From Acidobacteriota bacterium (GTDB taxonomy: Bacteria; Acidobacteriota; Blastocatellia; RBC074), in NCBI GenBank assembly GCA_018268995.1, contig JAFDVL010000030.1, forward strand, positions 11,356-75,355: a DNA stretch of 64,000 nt, read 5' to 3'. Each line of letters begins with the position of its first letter. Position 1 is the first letter of the stretch. The notes beneath the pieces are model-generated. The model saw only the letters and a list, made by a program, of their open reading frames with translations. It was not told the origin of the DNA and made no database searches. Shown here one piece after another: positions 34,621-42,987 of the stretch. The position numbers and the translations under genes were made by a program.

Positions 34621-35322
34621 CTATGATGAGTGTTGGTTGAACCAAACCCAGACTTTATCAGAGGGAATGGAAGAAGATTCATTTGGCACAAAAAGCCACT
34701 TCAGTGTTTTACTGCTATCGTCACGATCAATATGCGTAGTCAGTCGGCAGGAATTCGCTGTCAGCAGATCAGTTTCCTGTAGTTGGGAATACCAGATTGT
34801 TTGTGTTGGGGGAGTTTCGACCAATTCGATCTTATCAATCAAACAGTTGGCATTTCCCACAAACAGTAGCCCATATCTTGGTGTCGGGAGTTCACCTCGA
34901 AGTCCCCGTTTGACTCGTTCCTGAAATGCCCCATTTTCACTTTCCACTCCAATCATGCCAACGTAATCCACCAAAACCTCGCGTTTGATCGGGCTGATCC
35001 AATATTTGGCCCCCTTGGTTTTCTTCGCCAACTCTTGCGCAGATTTGTCCACGCCGATCCGATAGCTGTGGAATTGTTGTATAAGGGTGCATTTTACTGG
35101 CCTGGAAAGAAGCCCTACCGCTATTCGCAAGGCTGGGACTTCCGCACAAATCCCGGTTGGTGAAGTGGGCGTCAGAGGGCGCATTTCTATGCCTGCCAAG
35201 TTCAGCACCAATCCATACGCGGTTGACAGTGGCATTACAGGAGCCGATGCCAGATATGTCGCCGCTTGAAATTCCTGGAAAGCCGCAAATGGAGCTTGAA
35301 TGCGGAGCCAAAAGCGATCCAT
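34621..35322 (-). CDS. cas5: Cascade subunit Cas5 (Cmx5/DevS-like)
   Basis: A 233-residue Cas5 that caps the 5' handle of the crRNA. The start at 35322 gives MDRFWLRIQAPFAAFQEF, the typical Cas5 beta strand. Also typical are PLSTAYGLVLNLAGIE (glycine-rich loop) and QQFHSYRIGV, and later GLRGELPTPRYGLLFVGNAN, as in the MYXAN (DevS) type. The ATG lies 1 bp after the cas7 stop codon, so the longer frame reaching 35364 is rejected. It is the last cas gene before the array. Confidence 0.9.
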   Translation of the reverse strand: MDRFWLRIQAPFAAFQEFQAATYLASAPVMPLSTAYGLVLNLAGIEMRPLTPTSPTGICAEVPALRIAVGLLSRPVKCTLIQQFHSYRIGVDKSAQELAKKTKGAKYWISPIKREVLVDYVGMIGVESENGAFQERVKRGLRGELPTPRYGLLFVGNANCLIDKIELVETPPTQTIWYSQLQETDLLTANSCRLTTHIDRDDSSKTLKWLFVPNESSSIPSDKVWVWFNQHSS

Positions 35323-35323
35323 C

Positions 35324-36220
35324 TTATTCCTTTCCTTCCAGCCAATGATCTGCGATCTCGGCAAGTAGCTTTTGCGGGTTGGCTTGCAGCTTAACCCCTT
35401 CTTTTTTCAACCGCAGCTTTTCTTCTGCCCCCATATTGCGCACTATCTCACCCGCCAACCAAAACTCATTTCCCGGAAGGTCATCAGAGGAAATCCGACT
35501 CAGTTCTGGAAACTCGCCCGCTTCGGTAAAGCCATAGGTATTGAATCCTGCAATTAGACTTGGGGTGAGGCGAATGACTATGCTTGCGGGGGCCATCTCG
35601 TAATAATTTCGAGAATGTCCGCCTGCCACGCCGTTCAATTGCCCAATTGCTTCAAGTAGCCCTTTGCTCCATTTGGGATCAGCTTGTTTACAATCTTCGC
35701 CTGACAGCGCGAACGCATATTGAAATGCTGTATAGTTTGTTTCTCGATGTAGCAGTACGACTGTTTTCGCATTTTGCCAGGGACTCTGGCCTGCGTTGAG
35801 CGGTGCTTGGTGAAAAGTGGCGTCGTGTCGATAGGGAGATGTAGCGACGGCCATATTCATCCGCAAAACACCGACGCGCTTTGGTGCTAACTTGGGATGT
35901 TTTGCTATTGCCTGCGAATCTACAATCATGAACCCGAAGAAGAAATCATCTATAAATTTAAACGCATCTGGGAACGAAGTGTATTCAACCGCCAATTGTT
36001 TTTTGTCGTGCAACCGCTTCCGGTTACATGGCAGTCCCATTTTTGCCAAAATCTCCCTCAACGCATTTCGCATAGCGTCAGAGCTAATGACGGGGTAGTT
36101 TTTGCCCCCTTTATTGATTTTTTGTAGTACCGTGCGATTTTCTTCGCTCTCTCCTCGGTAGTTGGAACTGGGGGCCGGGTACGTCAATACGGTGGCGAAC
36201 AAATTGTATTTAGTGGGCAT
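35324..36220 (-). CDS. cas7: Cascade backbone Cas7 (DevR/Cst2 family)
   Basis: A 298-residue RRM-fold protein that polymerises along the crRNA. Family features: FATVLTYPAPSSNYRGE near the start, YPVISSDAMRNALREIL, RHDATFHQAP, LLHRETNYTAFQYAFAL and the glycine-rich GVAGGHSRNYYEMAPASIV. These are typical of the DevR/Cst2 branch of type I-B. It lies between cas8 (39-bp gap) and cas5 (1 bp). The SSDAMRNALRE helix, the usual crRNA-binding segment, is intact. Confidence 0.92.
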   Translation of the reverse strand: MPTKYNLFATVLTYPAPSSNYRGESEENRTVLQKINKGGKNYPVISSDAMRNALREILAKMGLPCNRKRLHDKKQLAVEYTSFPDAFKFIDDFFFGFMIVDSQAIAKHPKLAPKRVGVLRMNMAVATSPYRHDATFHQAPLNAGQSPWQNAKTVVLLHRETNYTAFQYAFALSGEDCKQADPKWSKGLLEAIGQLNGVAGGHSRNYYEMAPASIVIRLTPSLIAGFNTYGFTEAGEFPELSRISSDDLPGNEFWLAGEIVRNMGAEEKLRLKKEGVKLQANPQKLLAEIADHWLEGKE

Positions 36221-36259
36221 AAGTAGCTTGGTAACAGGTGTAAAAGAGAACCTACAGTT

Positions 36260-37795
36260 TCAACCTTGCGCGGCAAGTGCAACCATCGTCAGGGTGCGAA
36301 TCTTTTCTGGCTCTGCGAATAAAGTTTGCGCAATGCGCAGAAACCCCTTCTCACTCATCTGTTGCGAAACGGAGCAAAGAGTTTTCGTGAAATACTCAAC
36401 GAAATCATCATCTGAACGACTTCGGACAGAATAGAATGTAGTTCGAGCAATCGCCCGTTTTTTCTCGCTATATTCTGCTCTTTTATTGGCATCATGTTTA
36501 ATGCCTTTCCAAATCAGATTCTCTTTCATCTCCAGTCTTTTGGTTAGATAAGTGCTAACCATTTTATAGACCGCCTGTTCGATAGATTCAGGAGATTTTC
36601 TCGGGACTTTACGCCCAGATTCTTGGGAATCGTTATCAGGGTTCTTTTTCGATGATGGCATAGGGATATTCTCTTCAATGTATTGCTCAAAAAAGGCTCG
36701 ACTATCCTGGCGAAATGTATACGAACCAATCGTGTTTTCTACGGGTGCCGTACAAAACAACGAAAGGAAGCCCAACAAAGGCGGATCGCCCTGGATAAGA
36801 TTGGAAAGACGCTGTTGCCGAAATAAGTGATTTGTGGTGGTAGCGTTTACCTTTGCATACTCCTCAAATAGCATCGGTTTTATAGTAACTCGACTGAAAT
36901 CTTGGATGGCGATGTCCTGGCCAGGGCGATCAACCTGAAATACCTCGACGCCCAGAAGCGATGGCTCCCGCGAAGTCTCAGTAGAACGTAAAGGTGTGTG
37001 TTCGTGAATTTTGCTCATCGTTTCAAACGAAGCTTCCATTGAGACACTGGCTAAACTCGCTTTCAGTATTTTTTCACCAATTTTTTCGGTACTCCGATGA
37101 AGAAGCATTTGGGGAAATACTTCACAGAATAATTTGAGATTTGAGACGTCAGGAATCACAATAAAATAGCCAGAGCACTTTAACCTTCCATCTTTATCAC
37201 GCCCTGCCACGCGATATACCTCAATCACCAGCGGCCAGAAGTAGAGCAGAAATTTATGGCGCATGGTGGACAGAAACGGCACCTTCTCGGCGTTTTTAGC
37301 CCTGGCTCCAAGCAGGAATGTGCCCGATAGCTCTTCCGTAGAATTGGCAAAAAGGTTTCCCCAGATTTTCTCGGCTTCATTTGTTTTCCGCCCTTCTGCT
37401 CGTGTAACAAAACCGATTCGATTGGTAGACTTATTACGCAGAATGGTCAGAACTACTTCCTGCCAGAGTGCCAGCCAAAGCTTTTCTTCACCGCTCGGAT
37501 CACAGTCCGCCAGAAATGTGCCTTTAGGCATCGCGATCTTCTTCTGCGGGTCGCTCTTTCGCGGTTGCCAAGAAGCAGCAAACAATTCATCAAACAATAT
37601 CCCCAAGCCTGCAAGATCAAGTTGTATAACCGCACTATACTGATCCAGCTTAACAATTTTGCATTGCCCTCTTGTCTTTGTACGTTGCGCCAGCCACTGC
37701 ATCAATAAAACCAAACCCGCCAGCCCTGCGCGATGTTGGGCAGAAGGCAGATCACTGAGGCGATATTCCAATTCAAGTGTTTTTTGAATGGCCAT
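36260..37795 (-). CDS. cas8: Cascade large subunit Cas8 (Cmx8-like)
   Basis: A 511-residue protein whose N-terminus (LEYRLSDLPSAQHRAGLAGL) is the Cmx8 signature of the MYXAN type I-B system. Cas8 reads the PAM and opens the target. The later region has a positively charged stretch (about 395-440) and a helical C-terminal domain (YFTKTLCSVSQQMSEKGFL), which may do the small-subunit job, as no separate Cas11 gene is visible. Internal initiation of a Cas11-like product, known in some I-B systems, is possible but not shown. It lies 15 bp after cas6. Confidence 0.87.
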   Translation of the reverse strand: MAIQKTLELEYRLSDLPSAQHRAGLAGLVLLMQWLAQRTKTRGQCKIVKLDQYSAVIQLDLAGLGILFDELFAASWQPRKSDPQKKIAMPKGTFLADCDPSGEEKLWLALWQEVVLTILRNKSTNRIGFVTRAEGRKTNEAEKIWGNLFANSTEELSGTFLLGARAKNAEKVPFLSTMRHKFLLYFWPLVIEVYRVAGRDKDGRLKCSGYFIVIPDVSNLKLFCEVFPQMLLHRSTEKIGEKILKASLASVSMEASFETMSKIHEHTPLRSTETSREPSLLGVEVFQVDRPGQDIAIQDFSRVTIKPMLFEEYAKVNATTTNHLFRQQRLSNLIQGDPPLLGFLSLFCTAPVENTIGSYTFRQDSRAFFEQYIEENIPMPSSKKNPDNDSQESGRKVPRKSPESIEQAVYKMVSTYLTKRLEMKENLIWKGIKHDANKRAEYSEKKRAIARTTFYSVRSRSDDDFVEYFTKTLCSVSQQMSEKGFLRIAQTLFAEPEKIRTLTMVALAAQG

Positions 37796-37810
37796 TTTGA
37801 ATTATTAGAT

Positions 37811-38449
37811 TCACCCGATGGGTGAAGAGGTCTTTGGCCGATCCGCTTGCCACCGCTTTTCAGCTTGAAATCTGTGAATTGCATGAAAAAAACCACAGCC
37901 TATGTGTCGCCTTCCGCCAATCCCATGACGAATTAAAAATAGCGAGGCTTCATTTCCAACATGCTGAAGCCAGAGAGAAAATCCTACGACCTTATGACCA
38001 CCAATACACATTACGCGACGTCTTCCAACGACAGGCGTGGTGCTGATTTCTAACGCATTGAGTTTTTGCTGCACGGCTGCCAGAAACGTCTCAGAATGCT
38101 GGTGATTTTTAATAGTGACTGTGCGAGCATACAAATTGGACGCGGGTTCTATCGGCACAATCTCCGGCACACCGAGGCGGATGCTGTACTGCACTAACGG
38201 CAGTTCCTGATATGTCAGCGCCAATAGCGAAGAAAGATGTGCCTGCGTCGCTCGAATTTTCAATTTTGTGTCAGGGTTGATCCAAGTTCTATGGTCTTTC
38301 TGGACTCTCCCAGCCAGCGTATCAAAGAAAATTTCATTGGTGTGATGAATCGCAGGGACGTGCCGCGAGAGCGACGAAAAAAGTGGATAGCCGTGATCCG
38401 AAGGGATCAACGTTCCCAGTACCGGGAATCGCAACTCAAAAAAAAGCAT
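37811..38449 (-). CDS. cas6: CRISPR RNA endonuclease Cas6 (Cmx6-like)
   Basis: A 212-residue RAMP that cuts pre-crRNA at the base of the repeat hairpin. MYXAN-type landmarks: ELRFPVLGTLIPSDHGYPLF at the start, LKIRATQAHLSSLLAL, NLYARTVTIKN and the Gly-rich RNA-binding loop HGIGGRRHIGCGFF at the end. The histidine in SDHGYPL is a candidate catalytic residue. It is the first gene of the operon; no strong Shine-Dalgarno sequence precedes the ATG. The hairpin plus 8-nt handle in the array matches its expected cut. Confidence 0.88.
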   Translation of the reverse strand: MLFFELRFPVLGTLIPSDHGYPLFSSLSRHVPAIHHTNEIFFDTLAGRVQKDHRTWINPDTKLKIRATQAHLSSLLALTYQELPLVQYSIRLGVPEIVPIEPASNLYARTVTIKNHQHSETFLAAVQQKLNALEISTTPVVGRRRVMCIGGHKVVGFSLWLQHVGNEASLFLIRHGIGGRRHIGCGFFHAIHRFQAEKRWQADRPKTSSPIG

Positions 38450-39253
38450 ACTTTACAATTGGATAGCTGCCTTGTCGTTAACTTCTAACGGATACAGCGT
38501 CATCAACGATTTACGACACCTATTACTGTTCGCTCATCAGATAGGCGCAGAATTCGACCTTTGCAGTTGTGCTGCTCTTAACTAAAACCAATTTTATTTC
38601 GAGGCGGAAATTATTGAGGGAAACGCTGAGTATGTACTGTGTCTGTTGGACGGAAGTCTATTGATCCGATCTTCCTTGACTGCTACACTGGCAACAATTT
38701 CGTGTTATTGCTTAAGTACATACTTCAGCAAGACCCAAAAAAAGCCTCTCATTGGCGTGAGGGGCTTTTGATTTTAATTTAACAACTCCGCTAAAACTAA
38801 TGGAACCCAGCCACACAATAATTCGATAGAGATGGACTGTCAAGCCCTTCTTAATTATTTTCCTGTTCGCTAAGCCCTTTTGTAAGAAGAAGTTAGATAA
38901 AGTAAGAAGAAGTAGAAAGAAGCTACAACATTACGTGGTAAAAGCAGGTAAATTCCCCGCTAACTGCCGTAGCAGTGGCTTAGGCGTAGGAGTATTTCCC
39001 GAAAGCAGGAATCTACTAACGCGCTGAAGAGCATCACTTGATCTAAACTTCCGCCAGAGCGCAAACCCGGTTCTTTAGGGCCGGGATAGCTCCCCGCTTG
39101 AATAGCTTGCCCATCACGGTCGGAAACAGATAGGAAAGAAGGCGGGGTTAGGCAACAATGACAGCTATTCTCGCCACGAATCCATCATCAAAATATAAGA
39201 CAGACTAGGAAGAAAAGGGTTGCAAAGTAGTTTTAGTTACTTAACGTAGAGAT
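38450..39253. other. Non-coding region upstream of the cas operon and tnpB
   Basis: About 800 bp without a supported gene. It should hold the cas6 promoter. A strong bidirectional terminator lies at 38737-38775. At 38882 and 38902 the 12-bp word GTAAGAAGAAGT occurs twice 20 bp apart, with a weaker third copy at 38912. A fragment GGAAACAGATAGGAAAGAA (39132-39150) matches the arm of the repeat units at 45651 and 58576. The TnpB element's left end should also be here, but its border cannot be placed. Confidence 0.5.
38737..38775. terminator. Bidirectional stem-loop terminator
   Basis: Arms AAAAGCCTCTCA and TGAGGGGCTTTT form 12 pairs around TTGGCG, flanked by an A run on the left and GATTTTAATTT on the right. 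It can stop transcription in both directions and shields the cas operon promoter region from its surroundings. Confidence 0.85.
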
Positions 39254-40759
39254 ATGCGAGTAGGCGTAAAATTCAAAACCAATCCGACCAGTGCGCAGAA
39301 GTTAATTTTTGCACGTTGGGCAGGTTGCGCGCGAAACATCTACAACGCGAAAGTAGAAGAAGACACTTATTATCGGAGCTTTCGGCGCAACTCGCTCGCA
39401 CTGACCGGGTATCCGCTCCCGAACGACACCGCGTATTCGCACTTGCGCAGTGAAGAGATGCCCTGGTTAGACGAGGTTCCATCGCAGATTCTGCGTAATA
39501 GCGTGGTGAACTGGCGGGACGGCTTGGAGCGGTACAACAAGGGGTTGGCGAGCTTGCCCACGAAGAAGAAAAAGAGCAACCGCACATCTGTCACACTGAC
39601 GCGCGAGCTATTTGAATTTGTGCCACAGTCTGATGGAACCCACCAGTTAGTGATTGGCACGAAGCGTTTCCCGTTCGGAGTCCTTTCATTCCACGCGCAC
39701 CGTAAGTACGGCATCCCGAACACAATCATTCTCTCGCGTCACAATGCTGATTATTTCGTCAGTTTCAATTACGAAGTTGAAAAAGTGGAAGTGGTTGCCG
39801 ACGCCGATTTACTCGCGCATTTGCAAACCTTCACGGTTGCCGAGTTGTTGGCACAGACCGAAGGCCACGACCGGGGCGTAGCGATTGCCGTCCAATCCAG
39901 CGACGGGACAGCCTACGATTTTACGCCGGAGCAAAAGCGTCACATCGAGCGCATCCAAGTTCACATCAAAGAGTTGCAAAAGAAATTGGCACGACAGATC
40001 AAAGGGAGCGTGCGCCACACACGGACGAAGCGGCAGATCAGCAAGCTGCACGCGACGCTTGCTAACATCCGGTTAGATTTTGCGCATCAGACTTCGCATC
40101 GGATCACGAATAAGAAAGTGCTACTCCACGTCTTTGAGGCGTTGCTGGTCGCCAACATGACGGCTGCCCCAGCGCCGAAGCAAGACGAAACAGGCAAATT
40201 CATTCCCAACGGCGCGGCAGCAAAAGCCGGGCTGAACAAAGCCATCCTGATGGTCGCGTGGGGAATGATTCTCCAATTCACAACTTACAAAGCCGCCCGT
40301 CGTGGCGCGTTAGTGGTTGCCGTACCCGCTCATCATTCATCGCAAGAGTGCGCCCATTGTGGCTACACTCATCCCAATAATCGCGTTTCACAAAGTCAAT
40401 TTGTGTGCGGACGATGCGGGCATGTTGCGAACGCGGATGAAAACGCGAGTACGGTGATTAAGCAGCGCGGTGTGGTGCTGGTCTTGAGCCAGTTATTGCA
40501 GATCAAGACCAAAAAGAAAACGGGTAGCAAACTCCGAGTGAGAGCTACCGAAGCAGTTACCAACACACCCGCAGGGACGCGGGGAAGTGCGCGTCGAGAG
40601 GAAAGTCAGACGGGGACAACGAAGGCGTTGTTTCCTGCGGCCTCGCTGAAACGCGAAGCGAGCAAGACCAGCGAACCAACGGCAGCGGGATGGCCTGCTG
40701 AAAATGTTGGCGTAAGAGGTTCCCTCGCAGACTACCAGTTGGATTTATTCAGCTTGTAG
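39254..40759 (+). CDS. tnpB: TnpB RNA-guided nuclease (IS605/IS1341 type)
   Basis: A 501-residue RuvC-family nuclease, ancestor-like to Cas12. RuvC-I Asp is in EGHDRGVAIAV, RuvC-II Glu in LHVFEALLVANM and RuvC-III Asp in HVANADENAST; all three acidic residues are kept. The zinc ribbon is CAHCG and CGRCG. The last roughly 90 residues (from about 410) are low-complexity Thr/Ala/Arg-rich and probably overlap the guide RNA coding region, as in other TnpB loci. No tnpA (Y1 transposase) lies near, so it is an IS1341-like solo element. It sits immediately upstream of an end hairpin at 40760-40792. It may be cargo of the CAST or a later insertion. Confidence 0.88.
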   Translation: MRVGVKFKTNPTSAQKLIFARWAGCARNIYNAKVEEDTYYRSFRRNSLALTGYPLPNDTAYSHLRSEEMPWLDEVPSQILRNSVVNWRDGLERYNKGLASLPTKKKKSNRTSVTLTRELFEFVPQSDGTHQLVIGTKRFPFGVLSFHAHRKYGIPNTIILSRHNADYFVSFNYEVEKVEVVADADLLAHLQTFTVAELLAQTEGHDRGVAIAVQSSDGTAYDFTPEQKRHIERIQVHIKELQKKLARQIKGSVRHTRTKRQISKLHATLANIRLDFAHQTSHRITNKKVLLHVFEALLVANMTAAPAPKQDETGKFIPNGAAAKAGLNKAILMVAWGMILQFTTYKAARRGALVVAVPAHHSSQECAHCGYTHPNNRVSQSQFVCGRCGHVANADENASTVIKQRGVVLVLSQLLQIKTKKKTGSKLRVRATEAVTNTPAGTRGSARREESQTGTTKALFPAASLKREASKTSEPTAAGWPAENVGVRGSLADYQLDLFSL

Positions 40760-40792
40760 GAAGCTCGGCCCATTTATGGCCGAGTAGTTCAC
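40760..40792 (+). ncRNA. TnpB element right end with omega-RNA 3' hairpin
   Basis: The sequence GAAGCTCGGCCCATTTATGG begins a hairpin CTCGGCC-catttat-GGCCGAG followed by TAGTTCAC, the usual 3' end of IS605-type elements with TnpB. The RNA would end with this scaffold and use the following bases (from 40793) as guide. It adjoins the stop codon of the XRE gene. Confidence 0.7.
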
Positions 40793-40798
40793 AGTGAA

Positions 40799-41098
40799 TT
40801 AAGGCTGGCTCCGCTTTACCCCTTCATGCTTTTTTCGACTTGGTAGGTCTGATGGCAGGTCTAAAGCATCATCAATCAGCACATCAACAAATACATTGGC
40901 AACTTCGGCATATCGGAGCAATACAAGTAAAGACGGCTCACGAACATCTGTTTCGTACATACTAATCAGATGCCGTTCCAATTCATCTTCCAATCCCAAT
41001 CGTTCAATCATTCCGTTTTGGGATACCCCCAATGCCTCACGAATCTGTCGTAATTTTGCTGCCAACCGTTGAGGGCGGCGTCGGGCTGCTTTTCCCAT
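40799..41098 (-). CDS. XRE-family helix-turn-helix regulator
   Basis: About 99 residues. The helix-turn-helix is LAAKLRQIREALGVSQNGMI followed by LISMYETDVREPSLLVLLRYAEVAN, a typical Cro/CI-type domain of antitoxin or phage-type regulators. The start was chosen at Met MGKAARRRPQ; an upstream Met at 41140 is possible. The insertion point of the TnpB element lies only a few bases past its stop codon. An operator-like inverted repeat (41142-41171) lies between it and the divergent PHAX/ParA pair, suggesting that it controls both. Confidence 0.82.
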   Translation of the reverse strand: MGKAARRRPQRLAAKLRQIREALGVSQNGMIERLGLEDELERHLISMYETDVREPSLLVLLRYAEVANVFVDVLIDDALDLPSDLPSRKKHEGVKRSQP

Positions 41099-41141
41099 CA
41101 GGTGGGCCCCCCTGACAGGATCAAAAGACAACAGTGGCACT

Positions 41142-41171
41142 TGATTGCAGTCTCATTTGCGACTACAATCA
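41142..41171. promoter_or_regulatory. Operator-like inverted repeat
   Basis: Arms TGATTG-c-AGTC and GACT-a-CAATCA around an 8-nt centre form a near-perfect 30-bp palindrome. It sits immediately upstream of the XRE gene and faces the divergent gene pair. This is where an XRE autoregulator would bind. Confidence 0.6.
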
Positions 41172-41452
41172 GGTCGTAGCAACTTTCCGCCGAGAGCATT
41201 TCTCTTTTTCGCTCTTCGGCACACCCCATCGTCAGCGTTGTTTCCTATCACTCTGGCGCATGGTTTATGTTGTTCGTTTTGTAGCATACCAAACTGCGCG
41301 CGCCCTCGTCATCCTGACGAGTCTTGATTTTCCCGCTGGCCTTTGCAGTTCGCTTCAGTCATCGCTGTTTTCCTTTACATCATTTTCCCCATTTACCTGC
41401 TTTCTTTCACCTCTCGCTGTATTCGGAGTTGGTTGACTAAGAAAAGACGGCT
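41172..41452. other. Intergenic promoter region before the PHAX/ParA pair
   Basis: No gene supported; the plus-strand frames here have poor composition. T-rich. It probably carries promoter elements for the pair starting at 41453; none could be assigned with confidence. Confidence 0.4.
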
Positions 41453-41749
41453 ATGGATTTGACTTTACTTTCCAAAACGCTCCTCGCTCGCCGGATCGCT
41501 GATGAACTTGGCGATTCTGACCCTCTGAAGAGAACACAGATTCGGCAAATTGTTTTGCGGCATGGCAAACGCTATGCAGTGAAACTGCTCCACCGAACGC
41601 AGAAAATTGAAGCCAATGGGGGCTGGGTTGCTTTGAGCAGTCAGGACACATCCGACCGCTGCTCTCCCAGTGAGGTGTTTCTTCGACTCCACCAACACTA
41701 CCAACAACCAACGGTGAGCACCGATACCAATTCAGGAAATCCACTATGA
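41453..41749 (+). CDS. Small PHAX RNA-binding-domain-like protein
   Basis: A 98-residue protein resembling the RNA-binding domain of the eukaryotic PHAX export adaptor, a domain known in scattered bacterial proteins. Matching features: RTQIRQIVLRHGKRYAVKLL, then TQKIEANGGW, then RCSPSEVFLRLHQHY, corresponding to the usual IEA.GG and RTPGGVFF segments. It overlaps the ATP-binding gene by ATGA, so they are coupled. Likely an RNA-binding partner; its target RNA is unknown. It may sense guide or other structured RNA, but that is speculation. Confidence 0.6.
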   Translation: MDLTLLSKTLLARRIADELGDSDPLKRTQIRQIVLRHGKRYAVKLLHRTQKIEANGGWVALSSQDTSDRCSPSEVFLRLHQHYQQPTVSTDTNSGNPL

Positions 41750-42627
41750 CGACGATCATCACTGTAACCGGCAGAACCCCAGGCATAGGCAAAACCAGTG
41801 TCGCGGTAAATCTGGCAGCAACGCTCGCCGAGCATTACCAGGAAAGAGTGTTGCTCGTTGACCTTGGACAGAACGAAACCCTGCTTGAGCAATTCGGGTA
41901 TGCACGGACTGACTTCCCGTATTCGCTGGAAGAATTGATCCAGCGCAATGCGCAGGACTTTGATACTCATATCCTACGACCTACCGAGCGGCTGCATCTG
42001 CTGTCTGGGCGCGAGCCATCGAGCCGCGATGTTTTAGATTCTGTTCGCTCCCTCGTCTCCTTGATTTTTTTGCTGGAGCGGGAACATGGGTGGACGGGGG
42101 ACGACCGGCTCGCTCATTTTCTCCCCGACGAAAAAATCACACGGGATTGGTTGCGGAATCTCTTGCAGTCACTGGCCAACGAGTATGACTTTATCTTGTT
42201 CGACGGCGCGCGTAACACGGAGATTTTGACGTGGTGTGCCTGCTCTTTGTCGCAGATCATTTTAATTCCCGATGGGCTGAACCTCAGTGAAATTCAGGAA
42301 ATGAAGTTAACCATTGACGTCATCGCAATGCTGGCTCTGGTCTATCAGCTAGAACCACCTCGACAACAGCAGCGGATTTTGCGGCACAAGACAGTGTTGA
42401 GTACGAAATATGAAGATACGTTATATGCAGAGACGGCGCGTGGCTTATTCCTCACCACGCAGATTCGAGCATCGCCTTTACTGAGTAATCAGCGAAAAGA
42501 GCCGTTGAAGTTCCCCGTGCTAGAATCCCCAACTTCATCGCTGGCGAAAGATTACAAGGCATTGGTAAAACAATTGGAGCAGCTCATCGCCCGTTCAAAT
42601 AATTCGGTGGGCGCGACATCTTGTTAA
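41746..42627 (+). CDS. ParA/MinD-like P-loop ATPase
   Basis: A 293-residue ATPase. The Walker A is VTGRTPGIGKTSVAVNLA, a ParA-type loop without the usual signature lysine at the second position (KGGxGKT), followed by VLLVDLGQNETLLEQFG and FILFDGARNTEILTWCA (Walker B-like). It is coupled to the upstream PHAX-like gene by an ATGA overlap. Orphan ParA ATPases with an accessory protein occur in mobile elements for partition or regulation. There is no ParB in the window. Function unknown. Confidence 0.8.
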   Translation: MTTIITVTGRTPGIGKTSVAVNLAATLAEHYQERVLLVDLGQNETLLEQFGYARTDFPYSLEELIQRNAQDFDTHILRPTERLHLLSGREPSSRDVLDSVRSLVSLIFLLEREHGWTGDDRLAHFLPDEKITRDWLRNLLQSLANEYDFILFDGARNTEILTWCACSLSQIILIPDGLNLSEIQEMKLTIDVIAMLALVYQLEPPRQQQRILRHKTVLSTKYEDTLYAETARGLFLTTQIRASPLLSNQRKEPLKFPVLESPTSSLAKDYKALVKQLEQLIARSNNSVGATSC

Positions 42628-42987
42628 GCAACCGACCTTTTCGATTGGCATCCGCGTGTAGAGGATGCTTAGATTTTACCGGCGAAGGGAAGCAATAGCG
42701 CGGTGAGGAATATCCTATGGCTCGTGTTTGCACTCCGTTCAGAACAATCTGGAAGTAAACGCTGTCATTGCTTCTTCACGTACCAGCATGTCGTTTAATT
42801 CCTCTCGGCAAGTTCGTGACGTGGGCGAATTTGCTGGAAACATTTGCAATAACACAGGGGTTTTCCTCTTACGACTTAAACAGGCGGAGAAATTAACAAA
42901 TACGCTGATCCGGTTAACTCTTCTTTTATGCGTTTATTCTGCCGGTTCTTTGAGTGTCACATTGTTTGGGTAGACGGAAATAAGCAA
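42628..42987. other. Intergenic region with direct repeat copy A
   Basis: No convincing gene. At 42935-42987 it ends in a copy of a repeat (CTGCCGGTTCTTTGAGTGTC, TTGGGTAGACGGA) that returns at 44326-44373. The rest shows nothing recognisable. Confidence 0.55.
42935..42987. repeat. Direct repeat, left copy
   Basis: A roughly 50-bp word with core CTGCCGGTTCTTTGAGTGTC and TTGGGTAGACGGA, matching 44326-44373 with few differences. The copies flank the transglutaminase and two small genes, about 1.39 kb apart. Confidence 0.7.

Larger units (their letters stand above)
28708..38449 (-). mobile_element. Type I-B (MYXAN-like) CRISPR-associated Tn7-like transposon, core module
   Basis: Core genes on one strand: cas6, cas8, cas7, cas5, a three-repeat array, tniQ, tnsA, a tnsB fragment, tnsB and tnsC. 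Adaptation genes and cas3 are absent, as expected for transposons that use Cascade for targeting only. The region is visibly more AT-rich than its flanks. The proximal end is at 28708; the distal end is unresolved, and 38449 marks only the start of cas6. Downstream accessory genes may be cargo. Confidence 0.9.

Noticed and set aside
34451..34645. 64-codon minus frame overlapping the cas5 3' end
   Set aside because: No family resemblance, overlaps the better-supported cas5 end and the leader; treated as chance.
38812..38818. CCACACA as a TGTGG-like distal terminus
   Set aside because: Only the first five bases agree with the proximal end, and the flank (CAATA) does not match the duplication AAAGC.
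38882..38930. Two copies of GTAAGAAGAAGT 20 bp apart, ending in CTACAACA, as the distal transposon end
   Set aside because: The spacing resembles TnsB sites, but the terminus would read TGTTGTAGC rather than TGTGGGGCAC, the following bases are TTACG rather than AAAGC, and no receptor sequence follows.
41134..41436. 100-codon plus frame upstream of the PHAX-like gene
   Set aside because: Starts inside the divergent XRE promoter and operator; Ser/Phe-rich and without family resemblance.
42728..42973. 81-codon plus frame before the transglutaminase gene
   Set aside because: Poor start context, no recognisable domain, and its end lies in the direct repeat.
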